Position numbers and translations under genes: made by a program. From assembly GCF_041260155.1 (NCBI RefSeq), contig NC_091936.1, positions 41,381,963-41,445,962 on the forward strand: a DNA stretch of 64,000 nucleotides. Direction: 5' to 3'. The notes under the pieces are model-generated. The model was not told the origin of the DNA, ran no database searches, and was given only the letters and a program-made list of their open reading frames with translations. Source of the stretch: Ptychodera flava. Lineage: Eukaryota > Hemichordata > Enteropneusta > Ptychoderidae. This document shows positions 26,401 to 37,474 of this stretch, in pieces (within the stretch, counting starts at the first letter, position 1; each line of letters starts with the position of its first letter).

Positions 26401-28371
26401 CTTATGGAGATTAAAGGATTGGATTGACCTTCCCGTGACCCAGGCATCTGATGTAATCTTCAAATACAATGGACAAACCGATGGTCACATACGCATTTCA
26501 ATAATTCATATTTCCCTAGCATGTTTTGCAGCCGTTCTGGTTTCACCATATGCATTACATATGATCACCAGAATTTCAGCATGCCCAACCTTTAAATAGC
26601 AACATATGCTTTCTTGGTTAAAAAATACTGGTAACAAATTTTCACGTAAAGTTGACTAGATTTTGTCCTCTGACATTTTGTAGTCTTCCCTTCGATCCGG
26701 GTACTTTTGTTAACAGTAACATTTACGGTCGCGATGGAGTGTATTTGTACAGTACTTATATCTCCACCTTACTTCAGATGATAGAATATGTCATAGCACA
26801 TGTTATCAAGCGATTACATTTCCTGAAAGTTTTCTACTAATCCAATCCATCCTTTTCATTTTGTAGAGTTGTGGGTTAGTAAAGAAGATCCATTCAACGG
26901 TAATAATAAGCAGAAAAACAAAAAACTGATTACCGAGGGGCTGATGACTGGGCTAACGCAAACGACATGTTATTTGGATGGGGAGGTAGCAGACGACCGT
27001 ACCTTGTAAAAGCAACCGTATTTCCTCCCTTTGATCATCGTCTAGTCCAGTCGATTTTACGAACGTTTTACAGAAAAACAGGCTACTATAATATGCACTC
27101 TCTTTTTCTTTTAGAAAAGCATTGCTGTAGCAAATTCTCAGCAGTTTTGTCACGGTATTAAGCCAATCAGTGGTGGTTTAACGGAAAAATTTATTAAATT
27201 TCTGCACACGTTGATCGTCTATGAACTGGTCGGTGACACACTGGAGGCCTGCACAATATTTCAATATCATACACATTATGGTAATAGTCTAGCTATTGCG
27301 ACGATTTATAACTCTTTTTATCAGATAATCTCTTCGGTTAGGTTTAAATGAAAATTCAACATTATCGGACTTTAAACCACTGGCATCTTCAGTTACTTAT
27401 CTCGCGGGCAGATGTTTTCAGAGAGTACACCAGATGGTCTACGAAAACAGGCATGGACATCACCACCTTTTACATTCAGCAAGCCGAGACCTCGATCACG
27501 TGATCAACGACCAGGAATCATACAAGTTCCGGGAAAAGAGAACTTTATCGTTCTTCGAGACACCGGAACACGATTGAGACTAATTTGGGAGTGTAGAGTA
27601 AAAGATTGTAGTAATGTTGGATTAATAAACCAACAAATTTCAGCTCATCTACTTTTCTTTTTTCGCAATTCACTTGTTTTTATGGGTAATTTGTAATATT
27701 GCAACTTTCAGCTATAGGGCACCTATACTTTTGATAAATTTGAACAAATAAAAGATCATATTCTCCCAAATTAGGTCGAATGGTGTTAGTAATAATATAA
27801 CTGAAGTCATCGAATGGCCAAAAATTTTTACGGTGGTTTGCTGTGCTATAAAGACCACAAGCAAAAGTTTGACAAATAATACCTTCCATAGACCCACATG
27901 TCAATTACAGAAAACATATTTAACGATTAAACCAGAGATGATGCCCCGAGATATGTTGTATTAAACTTTGGAAAGTTACATGATCGTATGGTGTCCTACA
28001 GATTACGTATATGTTCTCGGAACAGGTGCCGTTGCTGCCGTTTTGGCAAAAAAGTATTTTTTCATTTGAAACCTTAAGTTTAATGTAACATTTTGAGAAA
28101 GGAGTAAATATTTCACGTGAGAACAAAGCTTTATGTATAAGTCACAACTCGACAGAACAAAGCTTTATGTATAAGTCACAACTCGACAAACTGAAAGTTA
28201 CAAAGTATGTCGGAAACGACGAAAAACTTCGCAGGAAAGAAGAATACCCTAAGGAGCTTACCAATCCGCTTTGCATGATGCGTGGTTGGGATATGACGTT
28301 TGGTCAGCTCCGAATCCGAGTTCGGCAAAAGCGAACAGAAATCCACAGATTACGGTCAACTTTACGAGCAT
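23405..28371 (-). CDS. Gene C: small secreted eight-cysteine protein, five exons (type 2)
   Basis: Coding exons are 28371-28262, 25807-25702, 25297-25184, 24558-24480 and 23505-23405. They sum to 510 nt and encode 169 residues plus stop, with phases 2, 0, 0, 1. The signal peptide MLVKLTVICGFLFAFAELG is followed by ADQTSYPNHASCKADW. Exon 2 carries LPCTEVHDKLKAQIKAWKG and NCGDGIKCNYK. Exon 3 carries GGAIRAKHSTPDLLFVDAM and LCKLK. Exon 4 carries GSSSRTAKSATLDNGANYC. Exon 5 carries TACTQYSVANCEVYTPV then stop. It is the closest relative of gene B. Eight cysteines fit a disulfide-rich secreted product; function is unknown. A minus-strand AATAAA at 23320-23325 lies about 80 bp past the stop. All splice sites are canonical and no break is visible, so the gene looks intact. 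Confidence 0.88.
28120..28187. repeat. 34-bp tandem duplication
   Basis: AGAACAAAGCTTTATGTATA and the following 14 bases occur twice in direct succession without mismatch, in intron 1 of gene C about 75 bp from the exon 1 donor site. Confidence 0.95.
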
Positions 28372-29569
28372 CTTGGCAATCTGGCGGGCTAACCTGCAAG
28401 TGAACAATTTTTTTGTGAACTGCAAGGTGTATATCGTCACGTCATTTGCATAAAGTACCATGTGACCTGAAGTTATGCTGTTCTCCCTTCAAACTAAACC
28501 CACGGGGAATTGAAAGTACTTTGATAGGTTTCTTCATTCATGGATGGTAAAATTGCCTGAGACGACTGGACATCTTGTATTCTAGTTTGAAAGAAACCTG
28601 TACCCTATTTTTAATGCTAGCAGAAAAATTTAGTCCAACCGAATTTCCCACAATGTCAAATTTCCAACAGAGGGAGGGAACAGCCATGGTTCCACACCTT
28701 TACTTTCTGCTACCATGAGGTTGGCATACGGTGCCAGCGCGGTGATGTACACAATAAGGATGAGAATTATTGGTTAAAATCAACGTTTCACCTTCCCTTT
28801 TGTGAAATTTTCGCCCATGAATGAAATCGTTTAAAATAAGTACACTGCCATATTGACAGAGATTCCTAGCATGCATAGCTGCTTTACCACCTTTCAAAGA
28901 AACTGCTCACTTCTCCAAAAACAAATGAATCTTGCGTTTTGAAGAGCTATTTATAGAAAATTGTATGGATAGAAAAAGACACGTCTACACCGTATGGCAA
29001 AGAATTTAAAAGTGTTCAGTTAAAAATACGGCGTTATGACACGTCGCCAAAAATGTGCAACATAATTTGGTGAGCAAACGGCTGGCCAATCGGATGGCGC
29101 TATGTATAGATTACAAGGCGTATCATCTTTGTAGATCAAAATGAAGATAGCGTTAAAAATCTTTATTTTTAGATCTGAGAATTAAACCATTTATAGGTAA
29201 TCTAGTATTTCGAATAAAATATTCAACGTATAAATACGAGAGAGTTGGATGGACAGGAAGCCCGCTGTAGACATATGATGTGAATATCTACAGTAAGTGC
29301 AATGTAAACAACACTTCAATGAGTTGTTTCGGCCGCTGCCCGATTCAAAATGTATGGAGGCGTATGCCAGGATAAGACCTGTGCGGCCCGTACAGTTTTG
29401 AAGATAAAGATGCGTGTAGCCAATTTCACAGTCACTTTATATCATCGTTTCGTTTTTAAACTGTTACATTCTTGACATTTTTATTATTTTCTGGTATTTT
29501 GTTGTGTTGTGAAATACACGTTTCTGCTCTGAAGCATCCAAGCATGTCTAGAGTTCATCTTGTTAACCG

Positions 29570-29600
29570 TAGACCCTCCTAAAGATTTTTGGAGGGTCTA
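29570..29600. repeat. Small hairpin TAGACCCTCC...GGAGGGTCTA
   Basis: Perfect 10-bp arms enclose an 11-base loop whose inner bases (TAAAGATTTTT) can partly pair, giving a longer stem. It stands alone in AT-rich sequence. It could be an end of a degraded inverted-repeat element or a structured RNA, but nothing else supports either. Confidence 0.5.
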
Positions 29601-30646
29601 TGTGTTAAACTATCTTTTGGCGTTTAATGCCAAATATGGTTGTTGGTACCTGAATTCTAGTTCGGACTATAATATGTCAACAATAGCACTGCATGGTGTA
29701 CAGAATTCGTTGTCTTCAACACTAGGGTAAGTAACTAAGTATTTCAACATACCTTTGGGAGAGTAGAAAATGTATTCGTTTCATGGAAAAATAATGAAAA
29801 TATTATCGAAATTTACAGATATTTTTCCTTTGAAACAAAGGAAGATTTAAAAAAGGAATGTTGTGTTGTTTCGGTTTGGATTTTCACAAATTCTGTGCTT
29901 CTGAATTCAAACTTGTTGTCACAAAAAACACTACAAAAGAGGTTGGGTATCAATTAGCAAGACATATTACTATTATAAATGACAAGCCATATGTTACAGA
30001 TTTTGACAAAAATTTTGCATTTGCATTAACTTTGTTGCCCGACATTTACTTGCTAGTAATTTAATTCCATTAGTGAAATACCATTCTTCGTTGATAGAGT
30101 ACGTATTTCCAGGAGACTTCGTATAAATCTCACTACACAGTATTGCCTAGATTTGATGAGTAAAAGCTATTCGATGCCACCATTTAAATCACTTAAATTA
30201 GCTGACATCCGGTATTTGCAATCGGTCAGAGTGTTTAAAACCATCCAACTCAGTAAGCGTGTTGCTAATCTGATTATATTCGTGAAGGGGAGTGTGTGTG
30301 TGCTTGGATGGTAGAAGGGGGAGGGCGCCCTGGATCGAATTTCTAATTTGGACGCCTATCGCTGCGTTCTGCTTCACCTCCGTATTGTGTCACTGGTGGT
30401 AATATTCCATTTGCAGTTATTTAAATCTTCTGTTGGCCGATGCAAATGATGTGAAATTTTGGTGAACAGATGGCGCTAATCGACGGGCGGTCTGGTTGAT
30501 GCGATGACGTGGATTCAAGAGGGAGCTTTCACTAAAATGTGGAGACGGACAGTGTTGCTTGGGCGGGAAAATTGGCATATCGAGGTACATTTCTCTTTCT
30601 CCAGGATGATAGTGTTTCGTGCTGTGATCTGCTCTATTGATGAAAC

Positions 30647-30709
30647 TAGGGGATTCCTCCAAAGGCAATATCTTTCAAGGTTGACCAGCTGGCCAATGTC
30701 TTCAGACAT
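30647..30709 (-). pseudogene. Leucine-rich-repeat-like fragment
   Basis: The minus strand reads SEDIGQLVNLERYCLWRNPL, close to the LRR pattern LPxxIxxLxxLxxLxLxxNPL. A short stretch upstream in another frame reads TGEVRVDPL. The two pieces are in different frames and no further repeats are found, so this is at best a decayed fragment of a leucine-rich-repeat gene. Confidence 0.3.
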
Positions 30710-32439
30710 GGTGAATCTCGTTGTTTTGATTTATAAAGGGTCAACACGAACTTCACCAGTGACAAACGTGTTGTAACCCAAATACCCTTACTGCAAGTAT
30801 TTCATGACGTTTTGAGCTGAGCACATATGAATACGTCTAAAATCAGTTGTATGAATTCGAATGGGAAAGATTCTAGCCTACCGTAGGTGTTCAAACAGAC
30901 AGATACCATGGGATATGATTTTGCTTGATCTAGGACCCCCCCCCTTCAAAACGGATGTAATGAAACTCAAACTACGCCAAAGGGGCTATTTAAAAGCGTT
31001 AATCAAAAGTCATACACCACATCGGCTATTCCCCCATTCATAGGTTTCAAAAGAGTTAAAACCGCACGGTCTCTTTCTCCTAGTTTGGTTTATAACCTAC
31101 TACATGGGATAATTGTCTCGTACAAGTGTCTGTGGTGAGGGTAGTAAAATGCGGTGGTTAATTTGCTATACGTCAATTTTCGAACGCTACAATGCGTTTC
31201 GGTGTATTGCCTTCATTGAAATTTCCTGGTCACTTTTCCGTTGAAAAAACTAGTATTTGGGTGATGACTTCATAGTGTACGTTTCTGAGTAATGAGACTA
31301 GATTTTGTAGAAACCACCATTGGCCAAACGTTTCAGTTTTACTGCAATAATAAGGTAGTCCATTTATACTTATTGAAGACGTAGTGGATAAATTCCCGAG
31401 GTGTATATGTACAACCTGTTCTTAAAATTTGTTGATCTCGTGTTTACACTACTATAGGAGACTCTCATGCAATAGACAGTAGAGGGGCAACTTCTACTTT
31501 ACATGGTTATGCAGTGACACTTCGATAGCAGCGTCACGACCAATCAGATTCTCTCTACTTGCACCATCAACATACCGGTGTACGAACCTCCGAACAAGAC
31601 TTCAGCCAAAGTACCGCCATACCCACGTAGTTATCACACTAGCGATGCTTTCATCATCAAAAGAAGTGTAATGGCTAATTCTGAGTAATATATCAAACTT
31701 TTACTGAAAAAAATTTACAGGTAACAATGGATTTCAATACTTAAGGTCTGCTGATGGCTTTCTTGACGTTCTCTTCTCACTTCTATTTCAATAATTTGTA
31801 TTATGTATAAAGTAACTCGTCATTTAAGCCCACTTGGCTAAAGGGTATTATTCTTGATGTGTAAGTCGTCCTCATATTACTGAAATTAACTTACCTATGT
31901 AACTTAATTGTATTCATTTTTACCTTACCGATTGCTAGCATTTTTATGAAAATAAAATAAACTCCGATTGGTATCATTTCTATGAAAAAAGCAAACTATC
32001 AACAATATCACTAGAATAGCAAAAATTTGTATCCTGTCCTGATGAGCAGTTCTCAATGATCCATTTTTGTGAAATTATTTTAAAATGAATTTTTTTCAAA
32101 AAAATTAAACGATAGGAATGTTTGACATAAAAAAATCTTCCTGTAAAGGCATTTCGAAGTTGCATTGAGTGCGCCCTCTAGTAGACTGTACAGTTGGCAG
32201 AGCTGTACTGTGTACATATGCTATCGCTGGTGGTTTTGGTATAACCTTTGACCTTGTGAAGTTCCGCCCCTGGAAGGAAAGACAATATTGTCAAGACCAA
32301 CGGTGAGAGCTTGGTAAGTACTCCTGTGTTGGTTTAATCACATTCCGCATTAATTTCCTTGTTTTAAGGCAGATGAAAGGTGTTGTCTTATTAAAAAACT
32401 CGTTCAAACTCGTTTGTTCCAGCAAGTTATTTCCTATGG

Positions 32440-32700
32440 AGGGGGCGGACTAAAAGTTTTTGGGCGCCTAAAAACTGTTTGTTCATACTTTGCTGAAGTA
32501 AGCTAAAAACAATTCTCTTTCCGAAACAAGGGTACAAGTCAAGGGTCATTTCACGTATTTTGGGACTGAATAAGAACACAACTTAAAATTTACCGACATT
32601 TGAAATACAAAATTGCTGCTATAACGTGTGTTAAAACAGGAAAAAATTAAAAGTTGATTTTTCACAAGACTAGAAAGTGAAAATTTCATATGTTAGACAT
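32440..32700 (-). mobile_element. Diverged relative of the dispersed MITE family
   Basis: A block at about 32585-32700 (TTTACCGACATTTGAAATAC, then a purine-rich stretch and a CTAGAAAGTGAAAATTT segment) parallels the inverted copy at 11701-12065. Its ends are not recognisable. It lies in intron 4 of gene D. Confidence 0.35.
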
Positions 32701-35302
32701 ACAGACCAACGAGGAAACAGAAGCAACAGACTAGCAGAGTATTGTGAAATATCAGTCTACGAAAAACTGTTACAGACGTGAATTCTACATCCTAGAGAAC
32801 GGCAAAGTTCCCCGGATTTGAAATGACAGAAACCGTTCAATGTACCCTGGATGTTATGAACTTTGGAGACTGTTTCTCCAAGTACACATTTCTTTGATAT
32901 CATGATCAATACATACCTTCGATTAAGTTGTGAATATTGCAATAGTTAGTGCCATAATCCAAAACTGCATACCATACGTCGGAAGACGAAAAACCCTGAA
33001 ATGATAAATTGGAAAATGCACACATACGTGAAAAGGGTCAAGTTAAGAAAAATATTAAAGGGTGATACGGACAAATATGGCCATAATTTGACGGCAAATC
33101 AGGAAAACTACTTCGTACAGATGCAACCTTGCTGTGTAAAGTTTTTGGGTTTGAAAGTGTTAAACAGTCTTGATATTGTTAGGCAACGAGTTGTAGCAAC
33201 TGGAAAGAATACAGTGCGGGCAACTCTGCTGTTGGTGTTCCAACTCGGACTTTCTCGTACTTGTTGTATAAGGGAATATATTAACGCACTGCTTTTGGAA
33301 TAAAAATAGTTTCATTCGGAAGGAAGTGATATGTCAGTCAGACAAATTTGGGATAACAAATATTCACTTATACATACCTCGGCCTTGCAAGTCAGGTTCG
33401 CATTAACGAACGTAAATGTGAACGTATCGACATATTTCTTAACAGGCGTCGTGTGTGTTCCTTTTATGTAAGTTGCGTTTGAAAATATCACCTGCAGAAC
33501 AAAGAAAAACCCAAAATATGATGAATTAGGTCCGAAAATGTCTCACTCCTGTACACATGAGGCAAGACTACAAATACAAGCTTGAGAAGCAAATAATCAG
33601 GTAGCATTAAAGGTTGCCAATCATAAAAGCTAGCGTACTGGAAACGTATTTCTTTATTTTAGAGGGGACGGTAAAATCCAAATCCGTTTTGTGTGCGTCA
33701 AAATCACAATGAGTCCTACTCTAATAAAATAATGAAACAAAAATTCAGAACGCTAAAACATAATAAATACGATATATCAAGTGCAACACATGCAAGAAGA
33801 ACAGAAGAGAAACTCGACATTAATGAGAAAGAATGGACAGCCACGAGACGCGTATTCGTGAGTGGTTTTGTACGTGTTGACTCAACTAAATGTGACTATA
33901 GGGCTCCGATGTAGTCCTATCTCTGCGTTCATAGAGAAAAAATGGGACACAAATTACGACAGCCTAAAAACCAAAAATAACATAATTTGAACTCTGATAG
34001 AAGAATACAGACTACTGGAAATTGAAAAAGTATTAACGTAAAGTTTGTTTGATGCATGTGTAGATTTTGCACAACATGTGCGTTAAAGACAGGCACTAGA
34101 TACTAAAAAACAGTAGCTTTCCTGAAACCAATTTCACATAAAGGGGTTTCTTTTTTGGGGGGGTTGACACCAAAATGAAGGAATTACGTTCTATAATGTG
34201 TCAGCTTGCATGATCGACAATCCCTTGCCAAATCTTGTCCCTAAGTTTGTCAATAACGCTAACCAATACTTGTAACCTTGAACAGAATCAACACTGCGGC
34301 AATGCCTTCGGAAACTGCTGTTCAGGTTAGGGGCTAGCGATGTCTTCGATTTTAATGCGTCATCTAAGTAACCATTACATCATAAATAACCGGAAATTTA
34401 GAGTTTCATACCTCGTAGAGACATTTTTCTCCGCCGCCTTCACAATTTTCCGGTCCCTTCCATTTCTTCATTTGGTTCACTATCCGTGTGTTCACTTCCT
34501 TGCATGATATGCCAAATGTCCTGTTTAAACAGCGAAATAACAAAACAGGAATGACTGCTCAATGAAAATACCGACATTAGTCAGAAAAATATGGGCAGTT
34601 CATCACGTGACAGTAATGGTGAGGCCTTTCTAAAATATGGCGACCCATGTTTCAACAAAATCACCATTGTCCTTTATACTCAAAAATTATTTTGGAGAAG
34701 CTGAATGCAAAAACAACGTTGAATGCACAACAGACCACCTGTCAAGTCGTCCTAGAAGTTCAAGGTCATCAAATGCGGGGGAGTTTTCTCCTTCATCTTT
34801 CGAAGGATAAACAAACAATGCAAACAACAATGAACGCGGGTCAGCGTCATTTGTGATTCTCACCCATAGACATCAGAAATGTGAATTCAATTATAAAATC
34901 GTCTTCACACTGCGTGAAGATTTTTTAAAGCTCCATAAACTGTATCTTTTGGCTATTTTTTCAGAACTTTTGTTCTGTGGCTTCCCTACACTTTCTACAT
35001 TGAATACCTAAACTGTAATTTAATGCCAAGTATTTAGCATATCAATACAACCTATATGAGTATAATCTACATTGTTATTGTTGAAAATTGTATTCAAGTC
35101 CGGACTAGAATTCATTTGTAAACAATAAACAATGATCACCACACACATATAAGCTGTGTTGACTATAAGAATACAGCGTGACAAACAGATTAGGGTCAGA
35201 CACGGCTAATGGTAGGCTGTTGCGTAGATCGTGGGGTGAACGCCTTGGCCAGCTAGTAACGCAGTTGATGTGAAAAGCCAGGCGACTGGGGCCAGTCCAT
35301 TG

Positions 35303-35320
35303 CCCCCCCCCCCCCCCCCC
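35303..35320. repeat. Poly(C) tract
   Basis: Run of 18 cytosines in intron 1 of gene D. Length is likely unreliable because homopolymers are error-prone. Confidence 0.9.
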
Positions 35321-35685
35321 TAGAAGTGAGGAGGAACTCACAGTACATTTTTCTATTCATGACGGGCGAAAACTCATGCCCAATGCGAAAATATTTTAAA
35401 AGATTTTTCCCCTGAAAATGAAAAGAGGAAAGCAAATAAACGTGACGATGGATGGAAGTATTTGTGAATGGCTGGATAGATTTCTTTTGACAGCGAGCGC
35501 AAGCTCTTCCAGTTGTCCTCTAACACGGCGATTTATGTTCAGTAAGGAACACACTATAGCTACAAATGTAAGGAGCAAACTAAATTCTCGTAATTTTAAC
35601 GGAAAACAGTGGGCTCTCGAAAAAGAAAAACATCAACTAGTCTCCGGGAGGGGGAAACTTGAAGATGTCTTGACACGTCCATATT

Positions 35686-35767
35686 CACACGATTGGAACT
35701 AATTTGGGATAATTGGATGTTCTTATTTTTTAAATTTCTCAAAATATCCCAATTAGTTCCAATTGTG
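35686..35767. repeat. Hairpin in intron 1 of gene D
   Basis: Left arm CACGATTGGAACTAATTTGG and right arm CCAATTAGTTCCAATTGTG pair over about 23-26 bases with two small mismatches, enclosing a loop of about 33 bases. No transposon family is evident. Confidence 0.7.
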
Positions 35768-36629
35768 TTTATATATAAACCAGTTGTTCTAATGATTTTA
35801 CCATACAGAATTATGTTGTACTGGACAGCAACTTGAAGTAGTGTCTGATACACGACAGCTATATCGATTGAATTGAATACTTCGTTAAGAACGCTAGTCA
35901 CACAGTAACGACTGCGATAACTTGCCCTGGAATCTTAAACCATAAATTACAATACAACAACCTAAAACGTGAAATAGCGAAAGTTGTTTGACCTATGGAA
36001 CAATGTTCACGACCTTGATGACCCTTCCGAGGCCAGGGATAATGGGCCCTTATCTATACGATATATGCCTGCAGTTGCCTTGACTCGAGCTTGTTGACGT
36101 GTGCTAACCAAACAATAAAGACTGGAGCACAAAGACAAGGAATGCGCAATATGAAGCCGTGTAAGTTGTAATTTCGACCAAATGCAGGTACCACGAACAT
36201 CACAGCACCTGCAGCTCTAGGCCTACAAGTACGACCGCTGTCTCTCACACTAGTACATGGTTCATACCACAGACATCCAGAGATGTTGGCTGCGGTGTTT
36301 CTCGACATGTTGGTGCGAATGAGCACGGGTAACTAATTTTCCTGCACAGCAAAAGTGTGTGGTTGAAGCAAAAGTGTCGTAAAAATTCGCTGACGACACC
36401 ACATCACAATATGATGATGACGTAGTTACGAAGAGGCGTGGACAGCGATTTGTTTACCTCGGCCTATAGCATTGTATAGCCATGGTATAGCCATGTCTCT
36501 GCTGAACAGAAACACCTCGGAATCTTACCAATCAACTTTGCATGACGCGTGCAGTGGATTTTGAAATCCATAACCCAGTACAACACATCCAAAGATTAAT
36601 CCACAAGCAACGGCGAACTTGGCGTGCAT

Positions 36630-37474
36630 ATCTGAACGGTGACTGTGTCTTCCAACACGTGATATATTGTCAAGTTGTGTTACTGCGACGCTCCTGTGAT
36701 GTGTCTGCAACAGTCACGGGATCAGGTGATGCGAATGTTGGCTATTCTATCTTTTAACGGCACCCACATGCAAATTACGCCATGTGTGGTGATCATCAGG
36801 AGGGAAACCATACGTACTATTTTTGTTTACAGGAAGTTCTTTGAAATTGTTCTCATTTAACAGACCAATTAACAAAGAAAACAGGGTTATTATTATTTCC
36901 TATATAATAACGAACTGAAGGAGAATCAAGTATTCCTGAACAAGTAATTACATGTATAACTTCAGCCGTGATTGTCAGGCAAACTTGAATAATCACTGGT
37001 ATTTATATGGTTTTCAATGGCTTTTATTTATAAACATTTGGACTACAAAAACGATATCTTAATCTGAACAATCAATCAATTATTATCCATCTTTTACGTG
37101 CAAAACTGTATACTAAAAGATAATTCATTCACACTTGATTATCTTTGAAACACGGGATGGGGATGACGTACCGAGCAGCTCTCCAGGAGCCAAGACGCAC
37201 TATAAACGTATGAAAGTTTTCATGATACGTTTTTTTGCAACATAAATTGTCCAAAATCTCTGACTAGCGTGAGTGGCAAAGTCAAATGGAATAAAATAAC
37301 GGTACACGATTTCGTACTTTCAACCTAAGTTGTTTAAAATGACCATGCACTTCTTGTAAAAGTGTTCTATTGTACATAATGAACACTAAAACCAAGAAAA
37401 GGTTTATCAGCTGCGACCAGAAACGGAGTTTGCAATGAATACTGCGCTCTATGAGTTCAAAGTTCAAAGTTTTT
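36630..37474. other. Spacer between genes D and E, no gene recognised
   Basis: The shortest spacer in the cluster (under 0.9 kb) holds both the gene D promoter and the gene E 3' region. No coding sequence recognised. Confidence 0.4.

Larger units (their letters stand above)
28372..32177. other. Spacer between genes C and D, no intact gene recognised
   Basis: This 3.8-kb stretch should contain the gene C promoter at its left. No family exon is found. It holds a small hairpin at 29570-29600 and an LRR-like fragment at about 30647-30709, each listed separately. Confidence 0.4.
32178..36629 (-). pseudogene. Gene D: family copy with an extra base in exon 4
   Basis: Exons are 36629-36529, 34520-34412, 33491-33378, 32996-32917 and 32269-32178, with the family's splice sites and phases. 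Exon 1 encodes MHAKFAVACGLIFGCVVLG then FQNPLHASCKVDW. Exon 2 carries ISCKEVNTRIVNQMKKWKG and NCEGGGEKCLYE. Exon 3 carries KGTHTTPVKKYVDTF and LTCKAE. Exon 5 would give ICTQYSSANCTVY then stop. Exon 4 is 80 nt instead of the invariant 79 nt. One additional base near 32940-32941 turns the NYCNIHNLIE block into NYWQYSQLNR and leads to an early stop in exon 5. The change removes three conserved cysteines. Exon 5 is nevertheless well conserved when read in the family frame, so a very recent loss or a base-calling error are both possible. Closest relatives are A and E. Confidence 0.75.

Noticed and set aside
27412-27696. 94-residue frame containing RLRLIWECRVKD, faintly like the Vsr endonuclease C-terminus
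   Set aside because: Similarity is limited to a few residues. No catalytic motifs are found and it lies in intron 1 of gene C.
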